Source of the DNA: Zantedeschia hybrid cultivar
Lineage: Eukaryota; Streptophyta; Magnoliopsida; Alismatales; Araceae
Assembly: GCA_030544215.1 (NCBI GenBank)
Contig: JARZZO010000011.1
Location: forward strand, 2,094,001-2,158,000
Direction: 5' to 3'
Length of the DNA stretch: 64,000 bases
Positions within the stretch are counted from its first letter, which is position 1. Each line of letters starts with the position of its first letter. Made by a program: the position numbers and the translations under genes. Below are positions 21,580 to 33,353 of the stretch, one piece after another. The notes beneath the pieces are model-generated. The model ran no database searches. It was not told the DNA's origin and was given only the letters and a program-made list of their open reading frames with translations.

Positions 21580-24500
21580 TGTTAGCAGGACGTGGCCAAT
21601 CTGCCCGTCGTAGCACAGTGGTGCTTGCAAGGATACCCCCCCTACTCGGTTAGCATGGGGTATAAGGTCCGAGCCCAACTAGGGCTCTTAGGGTGGCTTT
21701 ATTTGAGGATTTTCTGTGGAAGGCTATTTGATGCGCATTTGTGGCACCCGTGGGCCCCATGTTGGGGTGAAGTTTGAATTGGAAAAGATGAAAATAATTT
21801 GGATTTGTTGGGATTCGATCTTTGGCTGCCTTGTGCCCATAGAGCTCAACTTATGAGCTACAAAAAAAAAAAAAAATGCAGAATGTGGCCAATGAAGTTC
21901 AAATCTCAGGCAAATTTAGGTAAAAGCTTATCCCATAGATAAACACCCTGAAGAGAAAATATCTTCCACTTTTTTTCCATCTTTTGCATATGGCGAAGGC
22001 AATTATAAGGGAGGCGGAGATGGCTAATGAAGATGCCTCCATATAAAAGAAACCAAGGGTGGGAATAGGAAGTCACCTTGTGATTAGCCATCAGAGTGCT
22101 GTCTCTTTCTTTCTCTCTTCTTCCCTCTCTTGAACTAACATTAGTATTAGAGCACGATGATCATCTGCCATGCCGCTGTCCACTAAGATCCTCTACCACA
22201 GCACCACATTAGCCACTTGTCGCCACCACGGCCTAGCTGTAGCCGTGTCGCAGCACTATCCATCGGTTGCGCCCCGCTCCGCATAGCCTTGCCGCTGCCC
22301 CCATCGACCCTTGTGATGTCGCCGGCCGCTGCTAGTCGTAGCGCCAACCCCTGTGACTTTGCCCTCCGCCGCCATCCGTAGCACCCCTTTGCCATGGTTG
22401 CTGGTCCGTCGTATCCTAAACAACCCATGCATCGCCGCCATCGGATTCACGTGCACCACTACCACTAAGACACCCACTGTGTCCTGGCTTCATTGCCCGT
22501 CGCCTCCGACCACCTTGCCATCGTCGTTTGAGCTTTGCAATGCTATCACCATCCCGTCTTTCCTCTTGCCAACTAGTCTAATCTTAATCCTAATGGCTAA
22601 TAAGTTGATTCTACTGAGTCAGATAAGATAGAGAAATTGAATGGAACTAACTATGAAATGTGGTATAGAAAAATAAGGTATAGACTTATTCATGACAATG
22701 TGGAATATATCCTTGATGGCATTGTTCCAAAATTTAGTGATAACCCTTTATTGATAGATATCAGGAAAAAGGAACAATAGACATCAGATGATAAGAAAGT
22801 CAGGAGCCTAATGCTCATGTTTATAGAGGACAATTTCATAAAATTCTTTAAAATTTATGAGACTACTCAAAATATATGGGACGCTATCAAGAAGAAGCAT
22901 AAAAATACCATAGAAGTAAATATTCAGCTCTTATTACACTGGTACAACTCTTGTCGTATGTAAGAAGGAGATAGCGTTGTTGAACATATAGATAAAATGA
23001 TTGTGGAACTGAAATTCTGGAGAAAATACAAGTGACAACTATTTTAAATAGTTTGCCACCTTCACTAGATATGGCTGCCACCACGCTAAGAATGAGTGCT
23101 TCCACTTTGCATGTTACTGGCTTACTAGAAGGAAGGATCTAGAATTGAATTTGCAGGAGATAAATGCTACTTAATATAGGCCCAAACGAGATTGTCCAGA
23201 AAAATAAGAGAATAACTATTTTAAAAAATAAACATCCATAATAAGGAGGAGCTAGTAAGAGAGAGTTTGTTGGAGTAACTGAATGCAATGCTGTGATGGC
23301 TGACACCAATGAGTGGTGGATATATTTTGGAACTTCTCGTCATATTGTTAAAACAAGGAAACAATTCGTGATGCTAAACAATCTGAAGATTGGTGAACAG
23401 AAGATTTATATGGGCAACAATACTTATATGAATGTGGAATGTGTTGGAAAATATTTTCTGGATCTTGAGGACAATGTCATGATCTTCAAAGATGTTTCTT
23501 ATTACCATGTCAATAGTGTTTAATCGAAAAAATAGCTAAGAAATGTTTAGCAGTAGGATATAAATCATGAGAATTATTAGAGTTAATCCACTCATATATT
23601 TGTGGCCCTTTAAGTGTTAGAATATATGATAATAAGGAATATTTCATAACGTTCATAGATGACTGCTCAAGATATGTCTATATATATCTTATTTTTATTA
23701 AGTTAAACGTATTTAGTTGTTTTAAGAGATATAAAGTAGAAGTAGAAAGACAACTGAGTAATAACATTAAAGCATTGAGAATTGATAGAGGTGGAGAATA
23801 TAACTTAAGAGAATTTAAAGATATTGTCAAGAATATGAAATAAAGAGACATATTACTATGCCTTATACGCTATAACAAAATAGTGTAGTAGAAAGAAAGA
23901 ACAAAACATGATGAATGCTATTAGGTGTATGTTATCGCATGTAGATCTTCCTAAGACACTTTGGGAAGAGACATTGCTTATGGCTAGTTATACTTTAAAT
24001 TGAATACCTACCAAGTCTATCAAAAGTACACCATGAATTGAGTTACTTAAGAAATAGGGATCGATAGCTCACATACTTGTTCCAAATCAACTTAGAGGTA
24101 AGTTAGATTTTAAGATATTGAAATGTACATCCATAGATTATTATGAAAACTCATATGGATATAGATTTTTTCATAATGAAGAAGGGATCATTGAATATAA
24201 AGATGCAACATTTTAAAAAAATGTGTAAGGAAAAGAACCTTGAAAAAAGAAAATGAACCTCTAGTTATAATCGATGATGATTATTACGATGATATCCATA
24301 TAAATGATCTCATGTATGCTATGCTATGTACCACACCTGACATAGCATATATAGTAAACTTGGTATGTAGATATCAAAGTAATCTTAATCCAACATATTG
24401 GAAAGCTACTAAAAGGATTATAAAGTACTTGAAACGTACTTCGCACCACAAATTAGTATACTAAATAGATACACTTGAGGTGCTTGGTTATTTTGATGTA

Positions 24501-25418
24501 GATTTTAGAGGTAATAAAGATGACGAAAAGTCTACTTTGAAATATTTGTTCATCGTTAATGGTGTTACTGTTTCTTAAAGTAGTAAGAAATAAAGGTGTT
24601 TCAAGATACATATAGAAAGCTGAGCATGTTTTATATAACATGGCTACTATTCATACAGTCTGGATAAGACAATTTTTAGCATATTTAAATCTCAACTTAG
24701 TAGAATAATCAATTGAGATATACTGTGAGAATCAAACATCAGTTAATTTGATTAATAGTGGAAAGACTAGCTCAAGAGAAAAATATATAGAAATACAATA
24801 TTGTTATATTTGAGATGTTGTACGGAAAGAAAAAAATAAAAGTAACTTATATTCTCACTTGTAATATGATTACGGATCTATTGATAAAAAGTATACTGAA
24901 AGAAAGTTTCCTCAAACATGTAAGCTTGATGGGACTTGAAAATATATAAGTCAAGAAATTCTTTCATAAATAATGAAAATAGTGATGCATCTCACAGATG
25001 GTCGGAGTATATAGAAAAGATTAAATATTACTATATCTCAAGGATAGTGGGAGTGTATGAGAATAAGTAATACATTTCATGAACAATATGAGTATATTCA
25101 GTGTTCATTTGGTTTTGTTGGCCAAGTGAGAGATGTTAACAGGATGTGGCCAACGAAGTGCGAATCTTAGATGATTTTTGGTCAAAGCTTATCTCATGGA
25201 TAAGCACCTTGAGGAGAGAATATCTTTCACTTCTATCGTGATTCTTTCTCCCACGTTTTGCATATGGCAGAGACGGTTTACAAGGGGAGTGGAGATGACT
25301 AATAGAGATGTCTCCATATAAATGAAGCAAGGATGGAAGTAAAAACTCACCTTGTGATGATCAGCCATAGAGTCCCGTCTCTTTCTTTCTCTCTTCTTCC
25401 CTTTTTCGATCTAACGTG
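21580..25418 (+). mobile_element. copia element with both LTRs, degenerate
   Basis: 5' LTR 21580-22140 (with SINE 21601-21877) and 3' LTR 25134-25418. The element is flanked by TGGAT at 21575-21579 and 25419-25423. The final base of the 3' LTR is G instead of A. Internal order: GC-rich leader with PBS-like GTATTAGAGC (about 22146); gag (KLNGTNYEMWYRKI, about 22638); protease-like WWIYFGTS (23315) with the catalytic Asp lost; integrase (FITFIDDCSRYVYIY, about 23645); and a scrap of RT/RNase H (YAMLCTTPDIAY, about 24312). Most of RT and the zinc knuckle are deleted, and many stops are present. Non-functional. Confidence 0.85.
21601..21877 (+). mobile_element. SINE inside the copia 5' LTR, unit B
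   Basis: Counterpart of 14202-14482: GTAGCACAGTGGTGC (A-box-like), AGGTCCGAGCCC (B-box-like), A tract. Target duplication GCAGGACGTGGCCAAT (21585-21600) and GCAGAATGTGGCCAAT (21878-21893). Confidence 0.85.
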
Positions 25419-25857
25419 GATTCCAATAAAATTACGGAGTGACAAAGTTATGGCATGCATAGATGTTCTTTTCTTGACTCAACTTAGTTGGACGTCTTAT
25501 AAAATAAGTTTACCTTATGTTTAGTCACTTGCCTCTTAATTACCTTTTCACACTAATGGTCGAACATTATTTAAAATATATAACATGTAGATCATTATAA
25601 GACACCTAACAAATTTAATCATCCTATAAATTTAAACACACATAAAGCTACTCGATTCAATTTTAATTTTAATCTTAATGTCATATTAATATTTATTAAT
25701 ATTAATTATGTATTGTAATCATTGTACTATTACGTACCTTTGACAGTAGACACATTTTCTTATGTTTTTGAACTCTGTACTATTTTAAACTTAAAATAAA
25801 TAAATAAATTAACTTTATGATAATGGTGACATGTGCGAACCTTCCGTAGTAGCCTTT

Positions 25858-26116
25858 TTTTTTTTGGTCAACAGTCCAGTGGTTTTGGGATAAGGTACCC
25901 AACTCAAACGAGTTGGGATCGAGCCGGCTCAAGACCAAATAAATCCCTCCGAAAGGAGAGTAATTTTCTGCACTCGAAAGAGAAGCGTCCACGAAAATCG
26001 TGAGAAATCCTCCTATAAAGGAGAGGGTTCCGACGGGATCGATCCCGCGATCTGCTCCCTGAGTGGGAGCGGTGAGCGGCGCCCAATACCACTGCGCTAT
26101 GGGCCCGTGCTCACCC
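25858..26116 (-). mobile_element. tRNA-derived SINE, minus strand
   Basis: On the minus strand it contains CCATAGCGCAGTGGTATTG (A-box-like) and GGGATCGATCCCG (B-box-like), with the A tract seen as T at 25858-25865. Flanks TAGTAGCCTTT at 25847-25857 and 26117-26127. It matches the SINE at 16875-17145 along its length, including CTCCTTTATAGGAGG. Confidence 0.88.
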
Positions 26117-26539
26117 TAGTAGCCTTTGGTATATAAGAATGAAAAAGTATTCATATCATCGATGATATTGCCACGGCTACTAGTTTATGAGAAAAGAAAA
26201 GTAACAAAATCACGAGCTAATTAAAAAATAAAAAATAGTTCTTCTAAGGGTGGTTAACAGTCGCTAATAACCCTTTTTGAGACGGTTGCCGTGGCTAAAA
26301 GTTTATAATAATGACAATTTTTCTTCTGTAGTATCCGTTAATAGTGACGGCTTCTCAAAGCAGTATCCGTTAATAGTGACGGCTTCTCAAAGTTTGATCG
26401 GCGATGACTTTTCCGGCTGTTGCTAGGAATCCGTCACCGTTACCAGGTTCTCTATTGGTGGCGTACAAATCTAAACTTCGATGAGAATTGTACAAATCTA
26501 AACATCACAAGTTTTCCTTCTCATTGAACAGGTGCTTAA
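26117..26539. repeat. CACTA-like end and 32-bp direct repeat
   Basis: GTATCCGTTAATAGTGACGG... occurs twice in tandem (26331-26362 and 26363-26392). Immediately before it, TTTTTCTTCTGTAGT is the complement of the CACTACAGAAGAAAA ends of plant CACTA elements, and the repeated GTTAATAGTGACGG word is typical of their subterminal repeats. The other end was not found. Confidence 0.45.
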
Positions 26540-27170
26540 AAGTCAGATGGAATAGGTACATTATGTGGATCTCACTAAATTTCCATTTTGATAGCAGAAT
26601 CTGTTACCAGGCATTACTTATACTAGATTGTTTATATCAAAATAAGGGACGTTTCCTTTAACAGTGGTGAGATTCAAAAAAAAAAAAGAAGATAAGCGGT
26701 GTGGGAGCCACCGACGGAATAGGTAGAATAAACAATTCCTGAGTCTTAGGTGGAGTTACTTATTCTGCTTATTCACCTTCGGTTTGCTTGCAGAATAAGT
26801 TATTCAGAATTATTTATCTAGAATAACATATATTAAAATAATGAGTATATACGTTTGATAGTTATGTGAGGCTCACTGGCAAAATAAGAAGAATAAATAA
26901 TTCTTGAGTCTAAAACGGAATTGCTTATTCTCCTTATTATGGTATAAACAATTCTAATACGATATAAGTTATTCCGCATGTCAAATTAGAATTAGCCTTA
27001 TTTTAAAAATAAGACTTCTTATTCTGATCTTATTCTCTTATCAAATCGGCATTGGGATTAAGCAATTCTGATGAATATAACTAATTCCGCATATTAAAGT
27101 AGAATTTCCCTTATTCGCAAAATAAAGAGTATTATTCTTCTCTTATTCTACTGTCAAAATGGGGAAGGTG
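26540..27170. repeat. AT-rich repeat family with TTATTCTGCTTATTC-like words
   Basis: Repeated, variously inverted words of the type ATTCTGCTTATTC / GAATAAGCAGAAT. Related sequence occurs in both duplication units (10840-11045, 17620-17840) and near 34100. Looks like one or more decayed MITEs; ends not defined. Confidence 0.4.
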
Positions 27171-28540
27171 CCGTTTTGGTGCGTTATAAAACACCGTGAT
27201 GGTAAACAAATCATAAAATGGTATTTTTTTTCTTGAAGAAGCCATTTTATGCATTTGAAATATTGTCGATTCTGTCGCCCTCCCTTCCTCTTCCATCCCG
27301 TTGACCCACGCCTCCCTCCCCTCTCCTCCCAGTACTGCTTCCTTCTTTTGTAACCATCCCCGCCCATTTTTGTCTTCTGGTGGTGTTGCTGGTGACTAGG
27401 ACGGGGCTGCCGAGTCAACTGTCGTGAGCCTCGGCTTCCTAAGGTGTTGCCCAAGTGGGATTATGGATCGAGATGAAAGGCGGAGCTCGAGTCATGCACA
27501 TACTTTGTGCCTCTCTGCCGAGGCACGTTTCGGAGCCCCTCTTCATTCAGCTGTTGTAGTTTGCAGTGCTTTCTGACTTCTCCTTTACCAATATGGAGTT
27601 TCTTCTCATGTTCTAAGGCAACCTTGGTGTTGGCTGCTATTTCGGATATCTATTTTCTTGCTGGTGAATCATGTAGCTCAACCTAGCTACCTTGTGTTGT
27701 AATCTCTACAGTAGTGGCTTGTTCTCCGTCCCTGTGTACAGGACGCACGATGCTATGGTAGGTTTGGCCCTGTTGTTGTGTGGACTTTCTTACTACTCTA
27801 GTTTAGTTTATTAATATAAATCTTAATCACTTTGACTTAAAAAAATAAAAGTTGTTATTGGACTCAATCCATTAAGAATTTTTAACTATTTATTTAAAAC
27901 TCGATATCTCGGCTGTGGTGGTGCATCGTCCCGTCGGATGGCACAGAATGCTCAACGTTAAGACCCGCTGCATCCCTTGTGAGATGAAATCAGATCTTCG
28001 AAATCTTTTTTATGGGTCATTGTGTGCCCTCAAATACATAGAAAGGAATATAAATAGGTCGAATTACTATAAAATAATGGAGCAGGACAAATACATGTCA
28101 TCCCCATGTACACAAAGACACATAAGTGTCCTCAAGAAAAGGTCCACAGGATGTGGTTCATGTGAGATGATGCAATACCCGCACCCCATCGGACCCCCTC
28201 CGATCTGAATAGATAGGAGGTTCTTAGCGTGGTCTGCAAAAACAGTGCACATGTATTTTTCTATTGAATAATGTTTGCTGCAATACTCCCGCAGCTGCAC
28301 TATAGGGCATTATGGTAAGTATATATATATATGTTTTGAATCTTTTAAGGTCGGATCCCTTGTGTCCCATGTGCCTATATAGGCCGATCTCTAATTAGAC
28401 GATGTAAAAAATTTAAAATAATAAAAATTCATTATTATGATTGGTCTATTAAGAACATTCTTTAAGTATCCATTGGAACTTAAATTTCAATTTTTTAGAT
28501 TTTTTCTGATTTTTGATCGGAGATCAACCTATGAGGAGAA
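27171..28540. other. no gene seen
   Basis: 27230-27780 is moderately GC-rich and ends in a T/A-rich tail (27830-27850) that could be the 3' end of a LINE. Otherwise unassigned. 28340-28400 resembles the GGTCGG...GTCCCAT foldback arm of 30556. Confidence 0.35.
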
Positions 28541-28723
28541 CATATGAAGCATTTTTCTCACTGGATTCCTGTCTCTTTTAAACAAATCTTGCACAGCGCA
28601 TCCACTTGTCTGCTGAGCCGGGCTAGCTTGCAATGGGTTGGGATTGCATTGCGGAGGCATTTCCAAACAAAGATGGAAATCTTTGGTGGCACTATTGTAT
28701 TTAATTCTGGGTTCCAGAGTAGG

Positions 28724-30037
28724 TTAGGTTAATTTCAACAGGGCTGCTCTATTAGAATCCTTGAAATATCTGACACAAAGGCCTCCTGCATGTTTGTGAT
28801 TTGTGGTATTCTGCCACCAATCGGATTGAGCTTCCTTTTGCCGATAGACTTCCACCAAAAGTCTTTCTGAAGTTTCTTGAGTTCCTTGAGGGTAGTTTTG
28901 GGAAGGAGGAAGATAGACTTTATATGTATGCATAAGGATGGCGCTGAGGGTGGTGGATTTGATAAGCACCATGCATTCTCCCTACAGTGGACAAGGTGTT
29001 TGCTTTCCAGCAGCTCAATCTCTTTCTCATTCTGTCCTGAATGAACTGGAATTGGCTACACCTGCCCTTCTCTGAGGAGACGAGGATGCCTATTGGGCCG
29101 ACACCAGTCACCTATTTCTAAATGTGAATTGCTGTATTGAGATTGAAAATGATGCCTGACCTGGACTTGTTCCCTATCCTAACCAATTCTCATAATAGAG
29201 TCTGAGATAGGGGTGTGCACGATTCAGTTCAGTTCAGTACGATTCTAGAGGAAATTTGTCTAAATTGAACCGAACCGAATTGTCACTTGAAATCGAACCG
29301 AAATATTTCGGTTCGGTTCGGATCAAACAGGAATTCTTGATTTTATTCATATTAAATGTATATATATAATATTAAAATTTAAAAATACATACTTATATAT
29401 AAATATGTGTTTGATACTAAAATATTAAAATGTTTATATATATAATATTAATATAAGATATATATTTATTTAAAAAATCAGTTTATTCAATTTTTTGCTT
29501 CGGTTCGGTTCGGTTTCACAAAGTTGTGAAACCGAACCGAACCAAACATGATTCCGAACTGAACAGAATCGAACCGAACTGGATGACTTGGATCAGTTCA
29601 GTTTTTCGATTTGAATCGAATTATGCACAGCCCTAATTTGAGACAACTCAAGATCTCTTCCATCCTCCTGTGGCTCAGCCTTCTCCAAGATAAACATGTC
29701 ATCTGCGCACATAATGTGGGGTATAGATTGGGCCCGAGCATTAATTTTGAAGCCTCTTATATATAATTCCTTGATCCTGTTTGCTCCTGAGAAGGGAAGC
29801 GAGCACCTCCACACACAATATGTAGATGTACGTGGACAATGGGCATCCTTGTCTGATCCCCCTGCATGCCTTGATGAATCCGGTTGGCTCCCCATTGATG
29901 TTTACAGAGAGAGTGGATGAGGTAATATTGCAATGCATGATGAGAAGCAGCATATTCCCTACTATGCCATGCCTAGTTAATATAGTGGAGATGAAATTCC
30001 AACTTAGACTATCATATATATGCACGTCATATGTCAA
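28724..30037 (-). pseudogene. LINE reverse-transcriptase remnant, interrupted by a MITE
   Basis: Read on the minus strand from 30037 the pieces fall in the right order for a plant L1-type LINE: an RT segment with GIRQGCPLS (about 29850), then, after a frameshift, HIMCADDMFIL (the catalytic ADD motif, about 29700), then after the MITE at 29208-29635 the C-terminal RT part (RMRKRLSCWKANTLSTVGR, about 29020) and GGLCVRYFKDSNRAALLKL (about 28760). Several frame changes and stops make it inactive. The endonuclease and RNase H ends are not recognisable; the sequence may extend to about 28540. Confidence 0.8.
29208..29635. mobile_element. hAT-like MITE, TAGGGGTGT family (copy 2)
   Basis: Begins TAGGGGTGTGCACGATTC and ends GAATTATGCACAGCCCTA. 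Flanks GTCTGAGA (29200-29207) and ATTTGAGA (29636-29643) match at 6 of 8. Near each end are CGAACCGAAC/GGTTCGGTT runs; the centre is AT-rich. It splits the LINE remnant. Confidence 0.8.
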
Positions 30038-30039
30038 GC

Positions 30040-30555
30040 TTCATAGCAAATATGCCGGTCGGCCTTTATAGTAGACCCCTTAGGTATATAGAGGAGGCTC
30101 GATCGTGTCTAACGTCAGTAGGGATATTGCCATCGAAGATTGGCTATGTTTTGTCTTTTTGTCTCCTAACTTGCGTTAGGATACGATATGCTAGCTTCGG
30201 ATTTTTTTTGGTTCTTTCTAACACATTGACACACACACACCATAGTTAGGTTTCTGTCAGGGTAGCTTAGAATGTATCATTTAACCGGAGATGACATCCT
30301 CTTGATCTCATCTCATTTAATTCTTTTGTCATTAGTAACAAGCTTTCTTGATTTTTAAACACGGTTACATTTACCGGAGATATCATCCCACTTATTAACT
30401 ATACTGATCTTCAGAGCCAATTTTTTGCTGGTGGTCAAATTTTGGTTTTTTTATACAATAGATCCACATTATCGATGCTACGTATTGTCAACGTCAGTAA
30501 TGAGTACTAATGCTTGTTATATTGCATGGGCTGCATTCTATTTATTTTTTTTCTT
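30040..30555. other. no gene seen
   Basis: AT-rich with a short (CA)n at about 30229-30240. Nothing recognised. Confidence 0.4.
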
Positions 30556-30782
30556 TTGAAAATTTTTATGGTCGGCCTCGTCATGTCCCATATACCCGTA
30601 CAATTGGATTTCTGATTGGATGACCCAAAAAAATTTTAAAAATAAAAAATTGAGTTCATGAAAAACTACCCTTAATCGGCCAAGCACAATAATTTGGGAC
30701 TCAATTTTTTATTTTTTATTTTTTTTGAATTGTCTAATCGGTTATTGGGTTTTATGGACATGTTGGGTCTGACCATAAAAAA
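30556..30782. repeat. foldback element with about 60-bp imperfect arms
   Basis: Left arm TTTATGGTCGGCCTCGTCATG..., right arm ...GACATGTTGGGTCTGACCATAAA. The arms are imperfect complements around an A/T-rich centre. Relatives at 12225 and 18808. An A-rich tract follows (30777-30810). Confidence 0.55.
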
Positions 30783-32380
30783 AAATAAAAAAATAAAAAA
30801 ATAAAAAATACTTTGCACCCATGGGGTGAGGCAACTTGCTGCACTGCATATATTGTTCATACTTATTGCAATGCAGATCAGCAACCCCCTGATTAGTTTT
30901 ACAATCAAATGGCTACCTTTAACACATTTTTTATTTTCTCAAAATATAATGGGGAGGGGCAACCTCAAGGGGCTGATCTACACTGTCGAATCTTTAATTA
31001 TACTGCCCCCTACTTTTTTTAATTTTTTAAACTATTTGATATAAGATCAGATGGTACATGTTGGCCCTTTACGGTTGGCTCCTCCCTTCTAGATTTTTAG
31101 AAAAATAAAAAATATAGTACTTACAATAGCCATTCGATCCAAATTTTTTAGACGGCCCACATTGTAGCAGTTGCATTGTAGCAAATATCACCATCTGTGC
31201 TAAACATAGTTATGGCCTAACCAATAGCCTCTGACTAATTTGTCATTGGTAAGTGAACCGCCATTAATCTCACTGTTTGGTTCTCTTAGAAGAACCCTCT
31301 CCTCCCCTTTTGGAGGACATCTCACCACTTTGGCATATTCATCTCCCTATTGGGAGTTTTGTCAGGTTAGTCTTTGAGCTGTCCTGAACCTATCTTGTTT
31401 TTCTCGGTTAATATTTGAGTTAGTGGTCCTCTTTCATCAACTTTTATAAAGATTGCCCAAGTTGAATGCTCGTTCAAGAATAAGAGCTAGTTATGGATTC
31501 ATCATCGGTCTCACAGGATGCTCGGGTCTTCGGCGCCTATCTACATGTTTCCACTTGGATGCATGTCCTCCGAGCTTTCCTCTGTTCGTCACAGGCTGCC
31601 AAATCATTGAGTGTAGCAGCAACAAGTGCTAGGATCCCAAACTGCAATTTCTATCTTTCTTGTGGGTGGTTTAAAGGTGCTTGCATTTTTAATCTTGGGC
31701 CATGCTCGGATCAGGTAATCTTACCTCCTTGTAGTACTTGCGCATCTTGGTGAAATGAAATCTGCTTGACTTGCTGCCAAAAAAAATTTTATAGTGTCCT
31801 TGAGGGCGTACAGAGCAACACTAGTTTACGCAACCTTAAAGTGAAAGAAGAGCGCTACCTTCCTTCCATTTTGTGCCATCAAAAAGTTCTGCTTTATCAA
31901 TATTTGCTTGAAAAATTAACTAGTAACATCGTTAAAAATATATTTGTCAACGTAACATGTTACGAGAGAAGTGATAAAGGTGTGTGGAGCATGCTTTTAC
32001 TATTATAAGTTTATTGGAACATCTAATTCAAAATTTATGATACTGTATATATGATGTGTGGCTAGATCATATGCATAAATTTTGATGTCATATTGAAGTT
32101 TATTAGGTTAATCTGCTGGATTAGAACTTTTAAGACATTGAGTAAAGAAAAAACCATTTATTTAAATATATCAATTGGTTCGTCTCTTACTCAGTATGAA
32201 ACTATTTCTTACCTGACTTTTGCTATTGTAACATGATTCCAAATAAGTTGTCTTTGTCCTAGTTGACCCATGCGGCTTCGGGCCAAAATTGCGGCCTAGG
32301 AGCCTGGAAAATTCCAAATAAGTTTTCTTTTATTATTATTATTTGTGTGCCAAAGTCTCAGTCCCACTCCTGGCTTCTAT
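30783..32380. other. no gene seen
   Basis: Short frames only. The longest at 31493-31753 shows no domain or repeat that I recognise. Confidence 0.4.
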
Positions 32381-32387
32381 CCCACAC

Positions 32388-32396
32388 TATAAAAGG
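32388..32396 (+). promoter_or_regulatory. possible orphan core promoter (TATAAAAGG)
   Basis: A canonical TATAAAAGG is followed by a C/T-rich leader of about 140 bp (32400-32540), as in plant Pol II promoters. No convincing coding frame follows before 32682: the next ATG (32583) opens a short frame that stops at 32622. Could belong to a non-coding transcript or a lost gene. Confidence 0.35.
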
Positions 32397-32681
32397 CCTC
32401 TGATCTCGTCCTTCTCTCTTCCACCTATTTCTTTTCCTTTAATTTGCTTGTTCTCTCCATCAGATCTTTTTCTCCCTCACTTTTTCGTGATTCACTCTTT
32501 TGTCTCTCGCTCATCCTTATCCGGAGAGAAATAATAAAAGGGAGAGAAGAGAGTAATACAAACATATATAGAAAGAGTCCAAATGGAGCTTCCTTACCAT
32601 GCTTTCTCAATTTTACCTAATTGACGGACGAGACAAACAAGAGAAAATGAGGGTTCAAAAGTTCCTTTCTCTCTCTCTTTC

Positions 32682-32975
32682 GGCTGTGTTTGGCGCAACT
32701 TTCATTTGGAAGTATTTTTATATTTTAATTTAATTATTTTTTATAAAAATCATTAGATCTTAAAAGTCATTTATGTGATATTTTACTTGTGTTTTGGCTT
32801 CCAACCAAAAATTACAAGAGCAAAGTTTTCAAGTTTAGAAAAAAAATGAGGATGTTATGAAAGGTCGACTTTTGTAATAAACTAAATTAATTATAATCTT
32901 TCTCTTTCGACTCATTCTATGTAAGAAGTGAAAGATAAAAGTAACTTTCAAATAGAAGTTTTGCCAAACACATCC
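32682..32975. mobile_element. MITE with GGNTGTGTTTGGC inverted ends
   Basis: Left end GGCTGTGTTTGGCGCAACTTTC, right end complement GGATGTGTTTGGCAAAACTTC. The ends match over about 30 bp and the middle is AT-rich. No target duplication could be fixed, so the superfamily is open. Confidence 0.6.
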
Positions 32976-33310
32976 TTAATCTCACTGGATCTCTAAAATT
33001 TGATACGGTAGGCTAGTTGTGCTTAATTAATTATGAAACTTCTCATCTGTGTGCAATGTATTTTGGAATCACAACCTTCAGATAAGTTTTACTCTTGAAG
33101 TAGCTGCGCAGATTGACTTACATATATAGGTTGAGTGATCATTTCCGTTTCCTACAAATCCGTAAGTCGCCAGTAAACAATCATTCCAAGGTTAATTTTT
33201 GAATGTTCAGAACATATACCCGATCGATCGAGTATGTAGATACTCGTTATTTAATTAGCTGTCTGCTTGGAGTATTCAATTGTCAAAGGGCTTTGAATTA
33301 TCCTCCATGG

Positions 33311-33353
<43 letters not shown>

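Larger units (their letters stand above)
16843..24129 (+). repeat. tandem duplication, unit B
   Basis: Starts with CCAACTAATTAAATGAAT joined directly to copia sequence of unit A, and ends at AAATGTACAT inside its own copia, where single-copy copia sequence continues. Unit-specific insertions: SINEs at 16875-17145 and 18043-18290, a TRIM at 19028-19339 and a solo LTR at 20274-21166. Confidence 0.88.

Noticed and set aside
26010..26100. Possible tRNA gene on the minus strand
   Set aside because: Same SINE family as 16875-17145, with its own target duplication.
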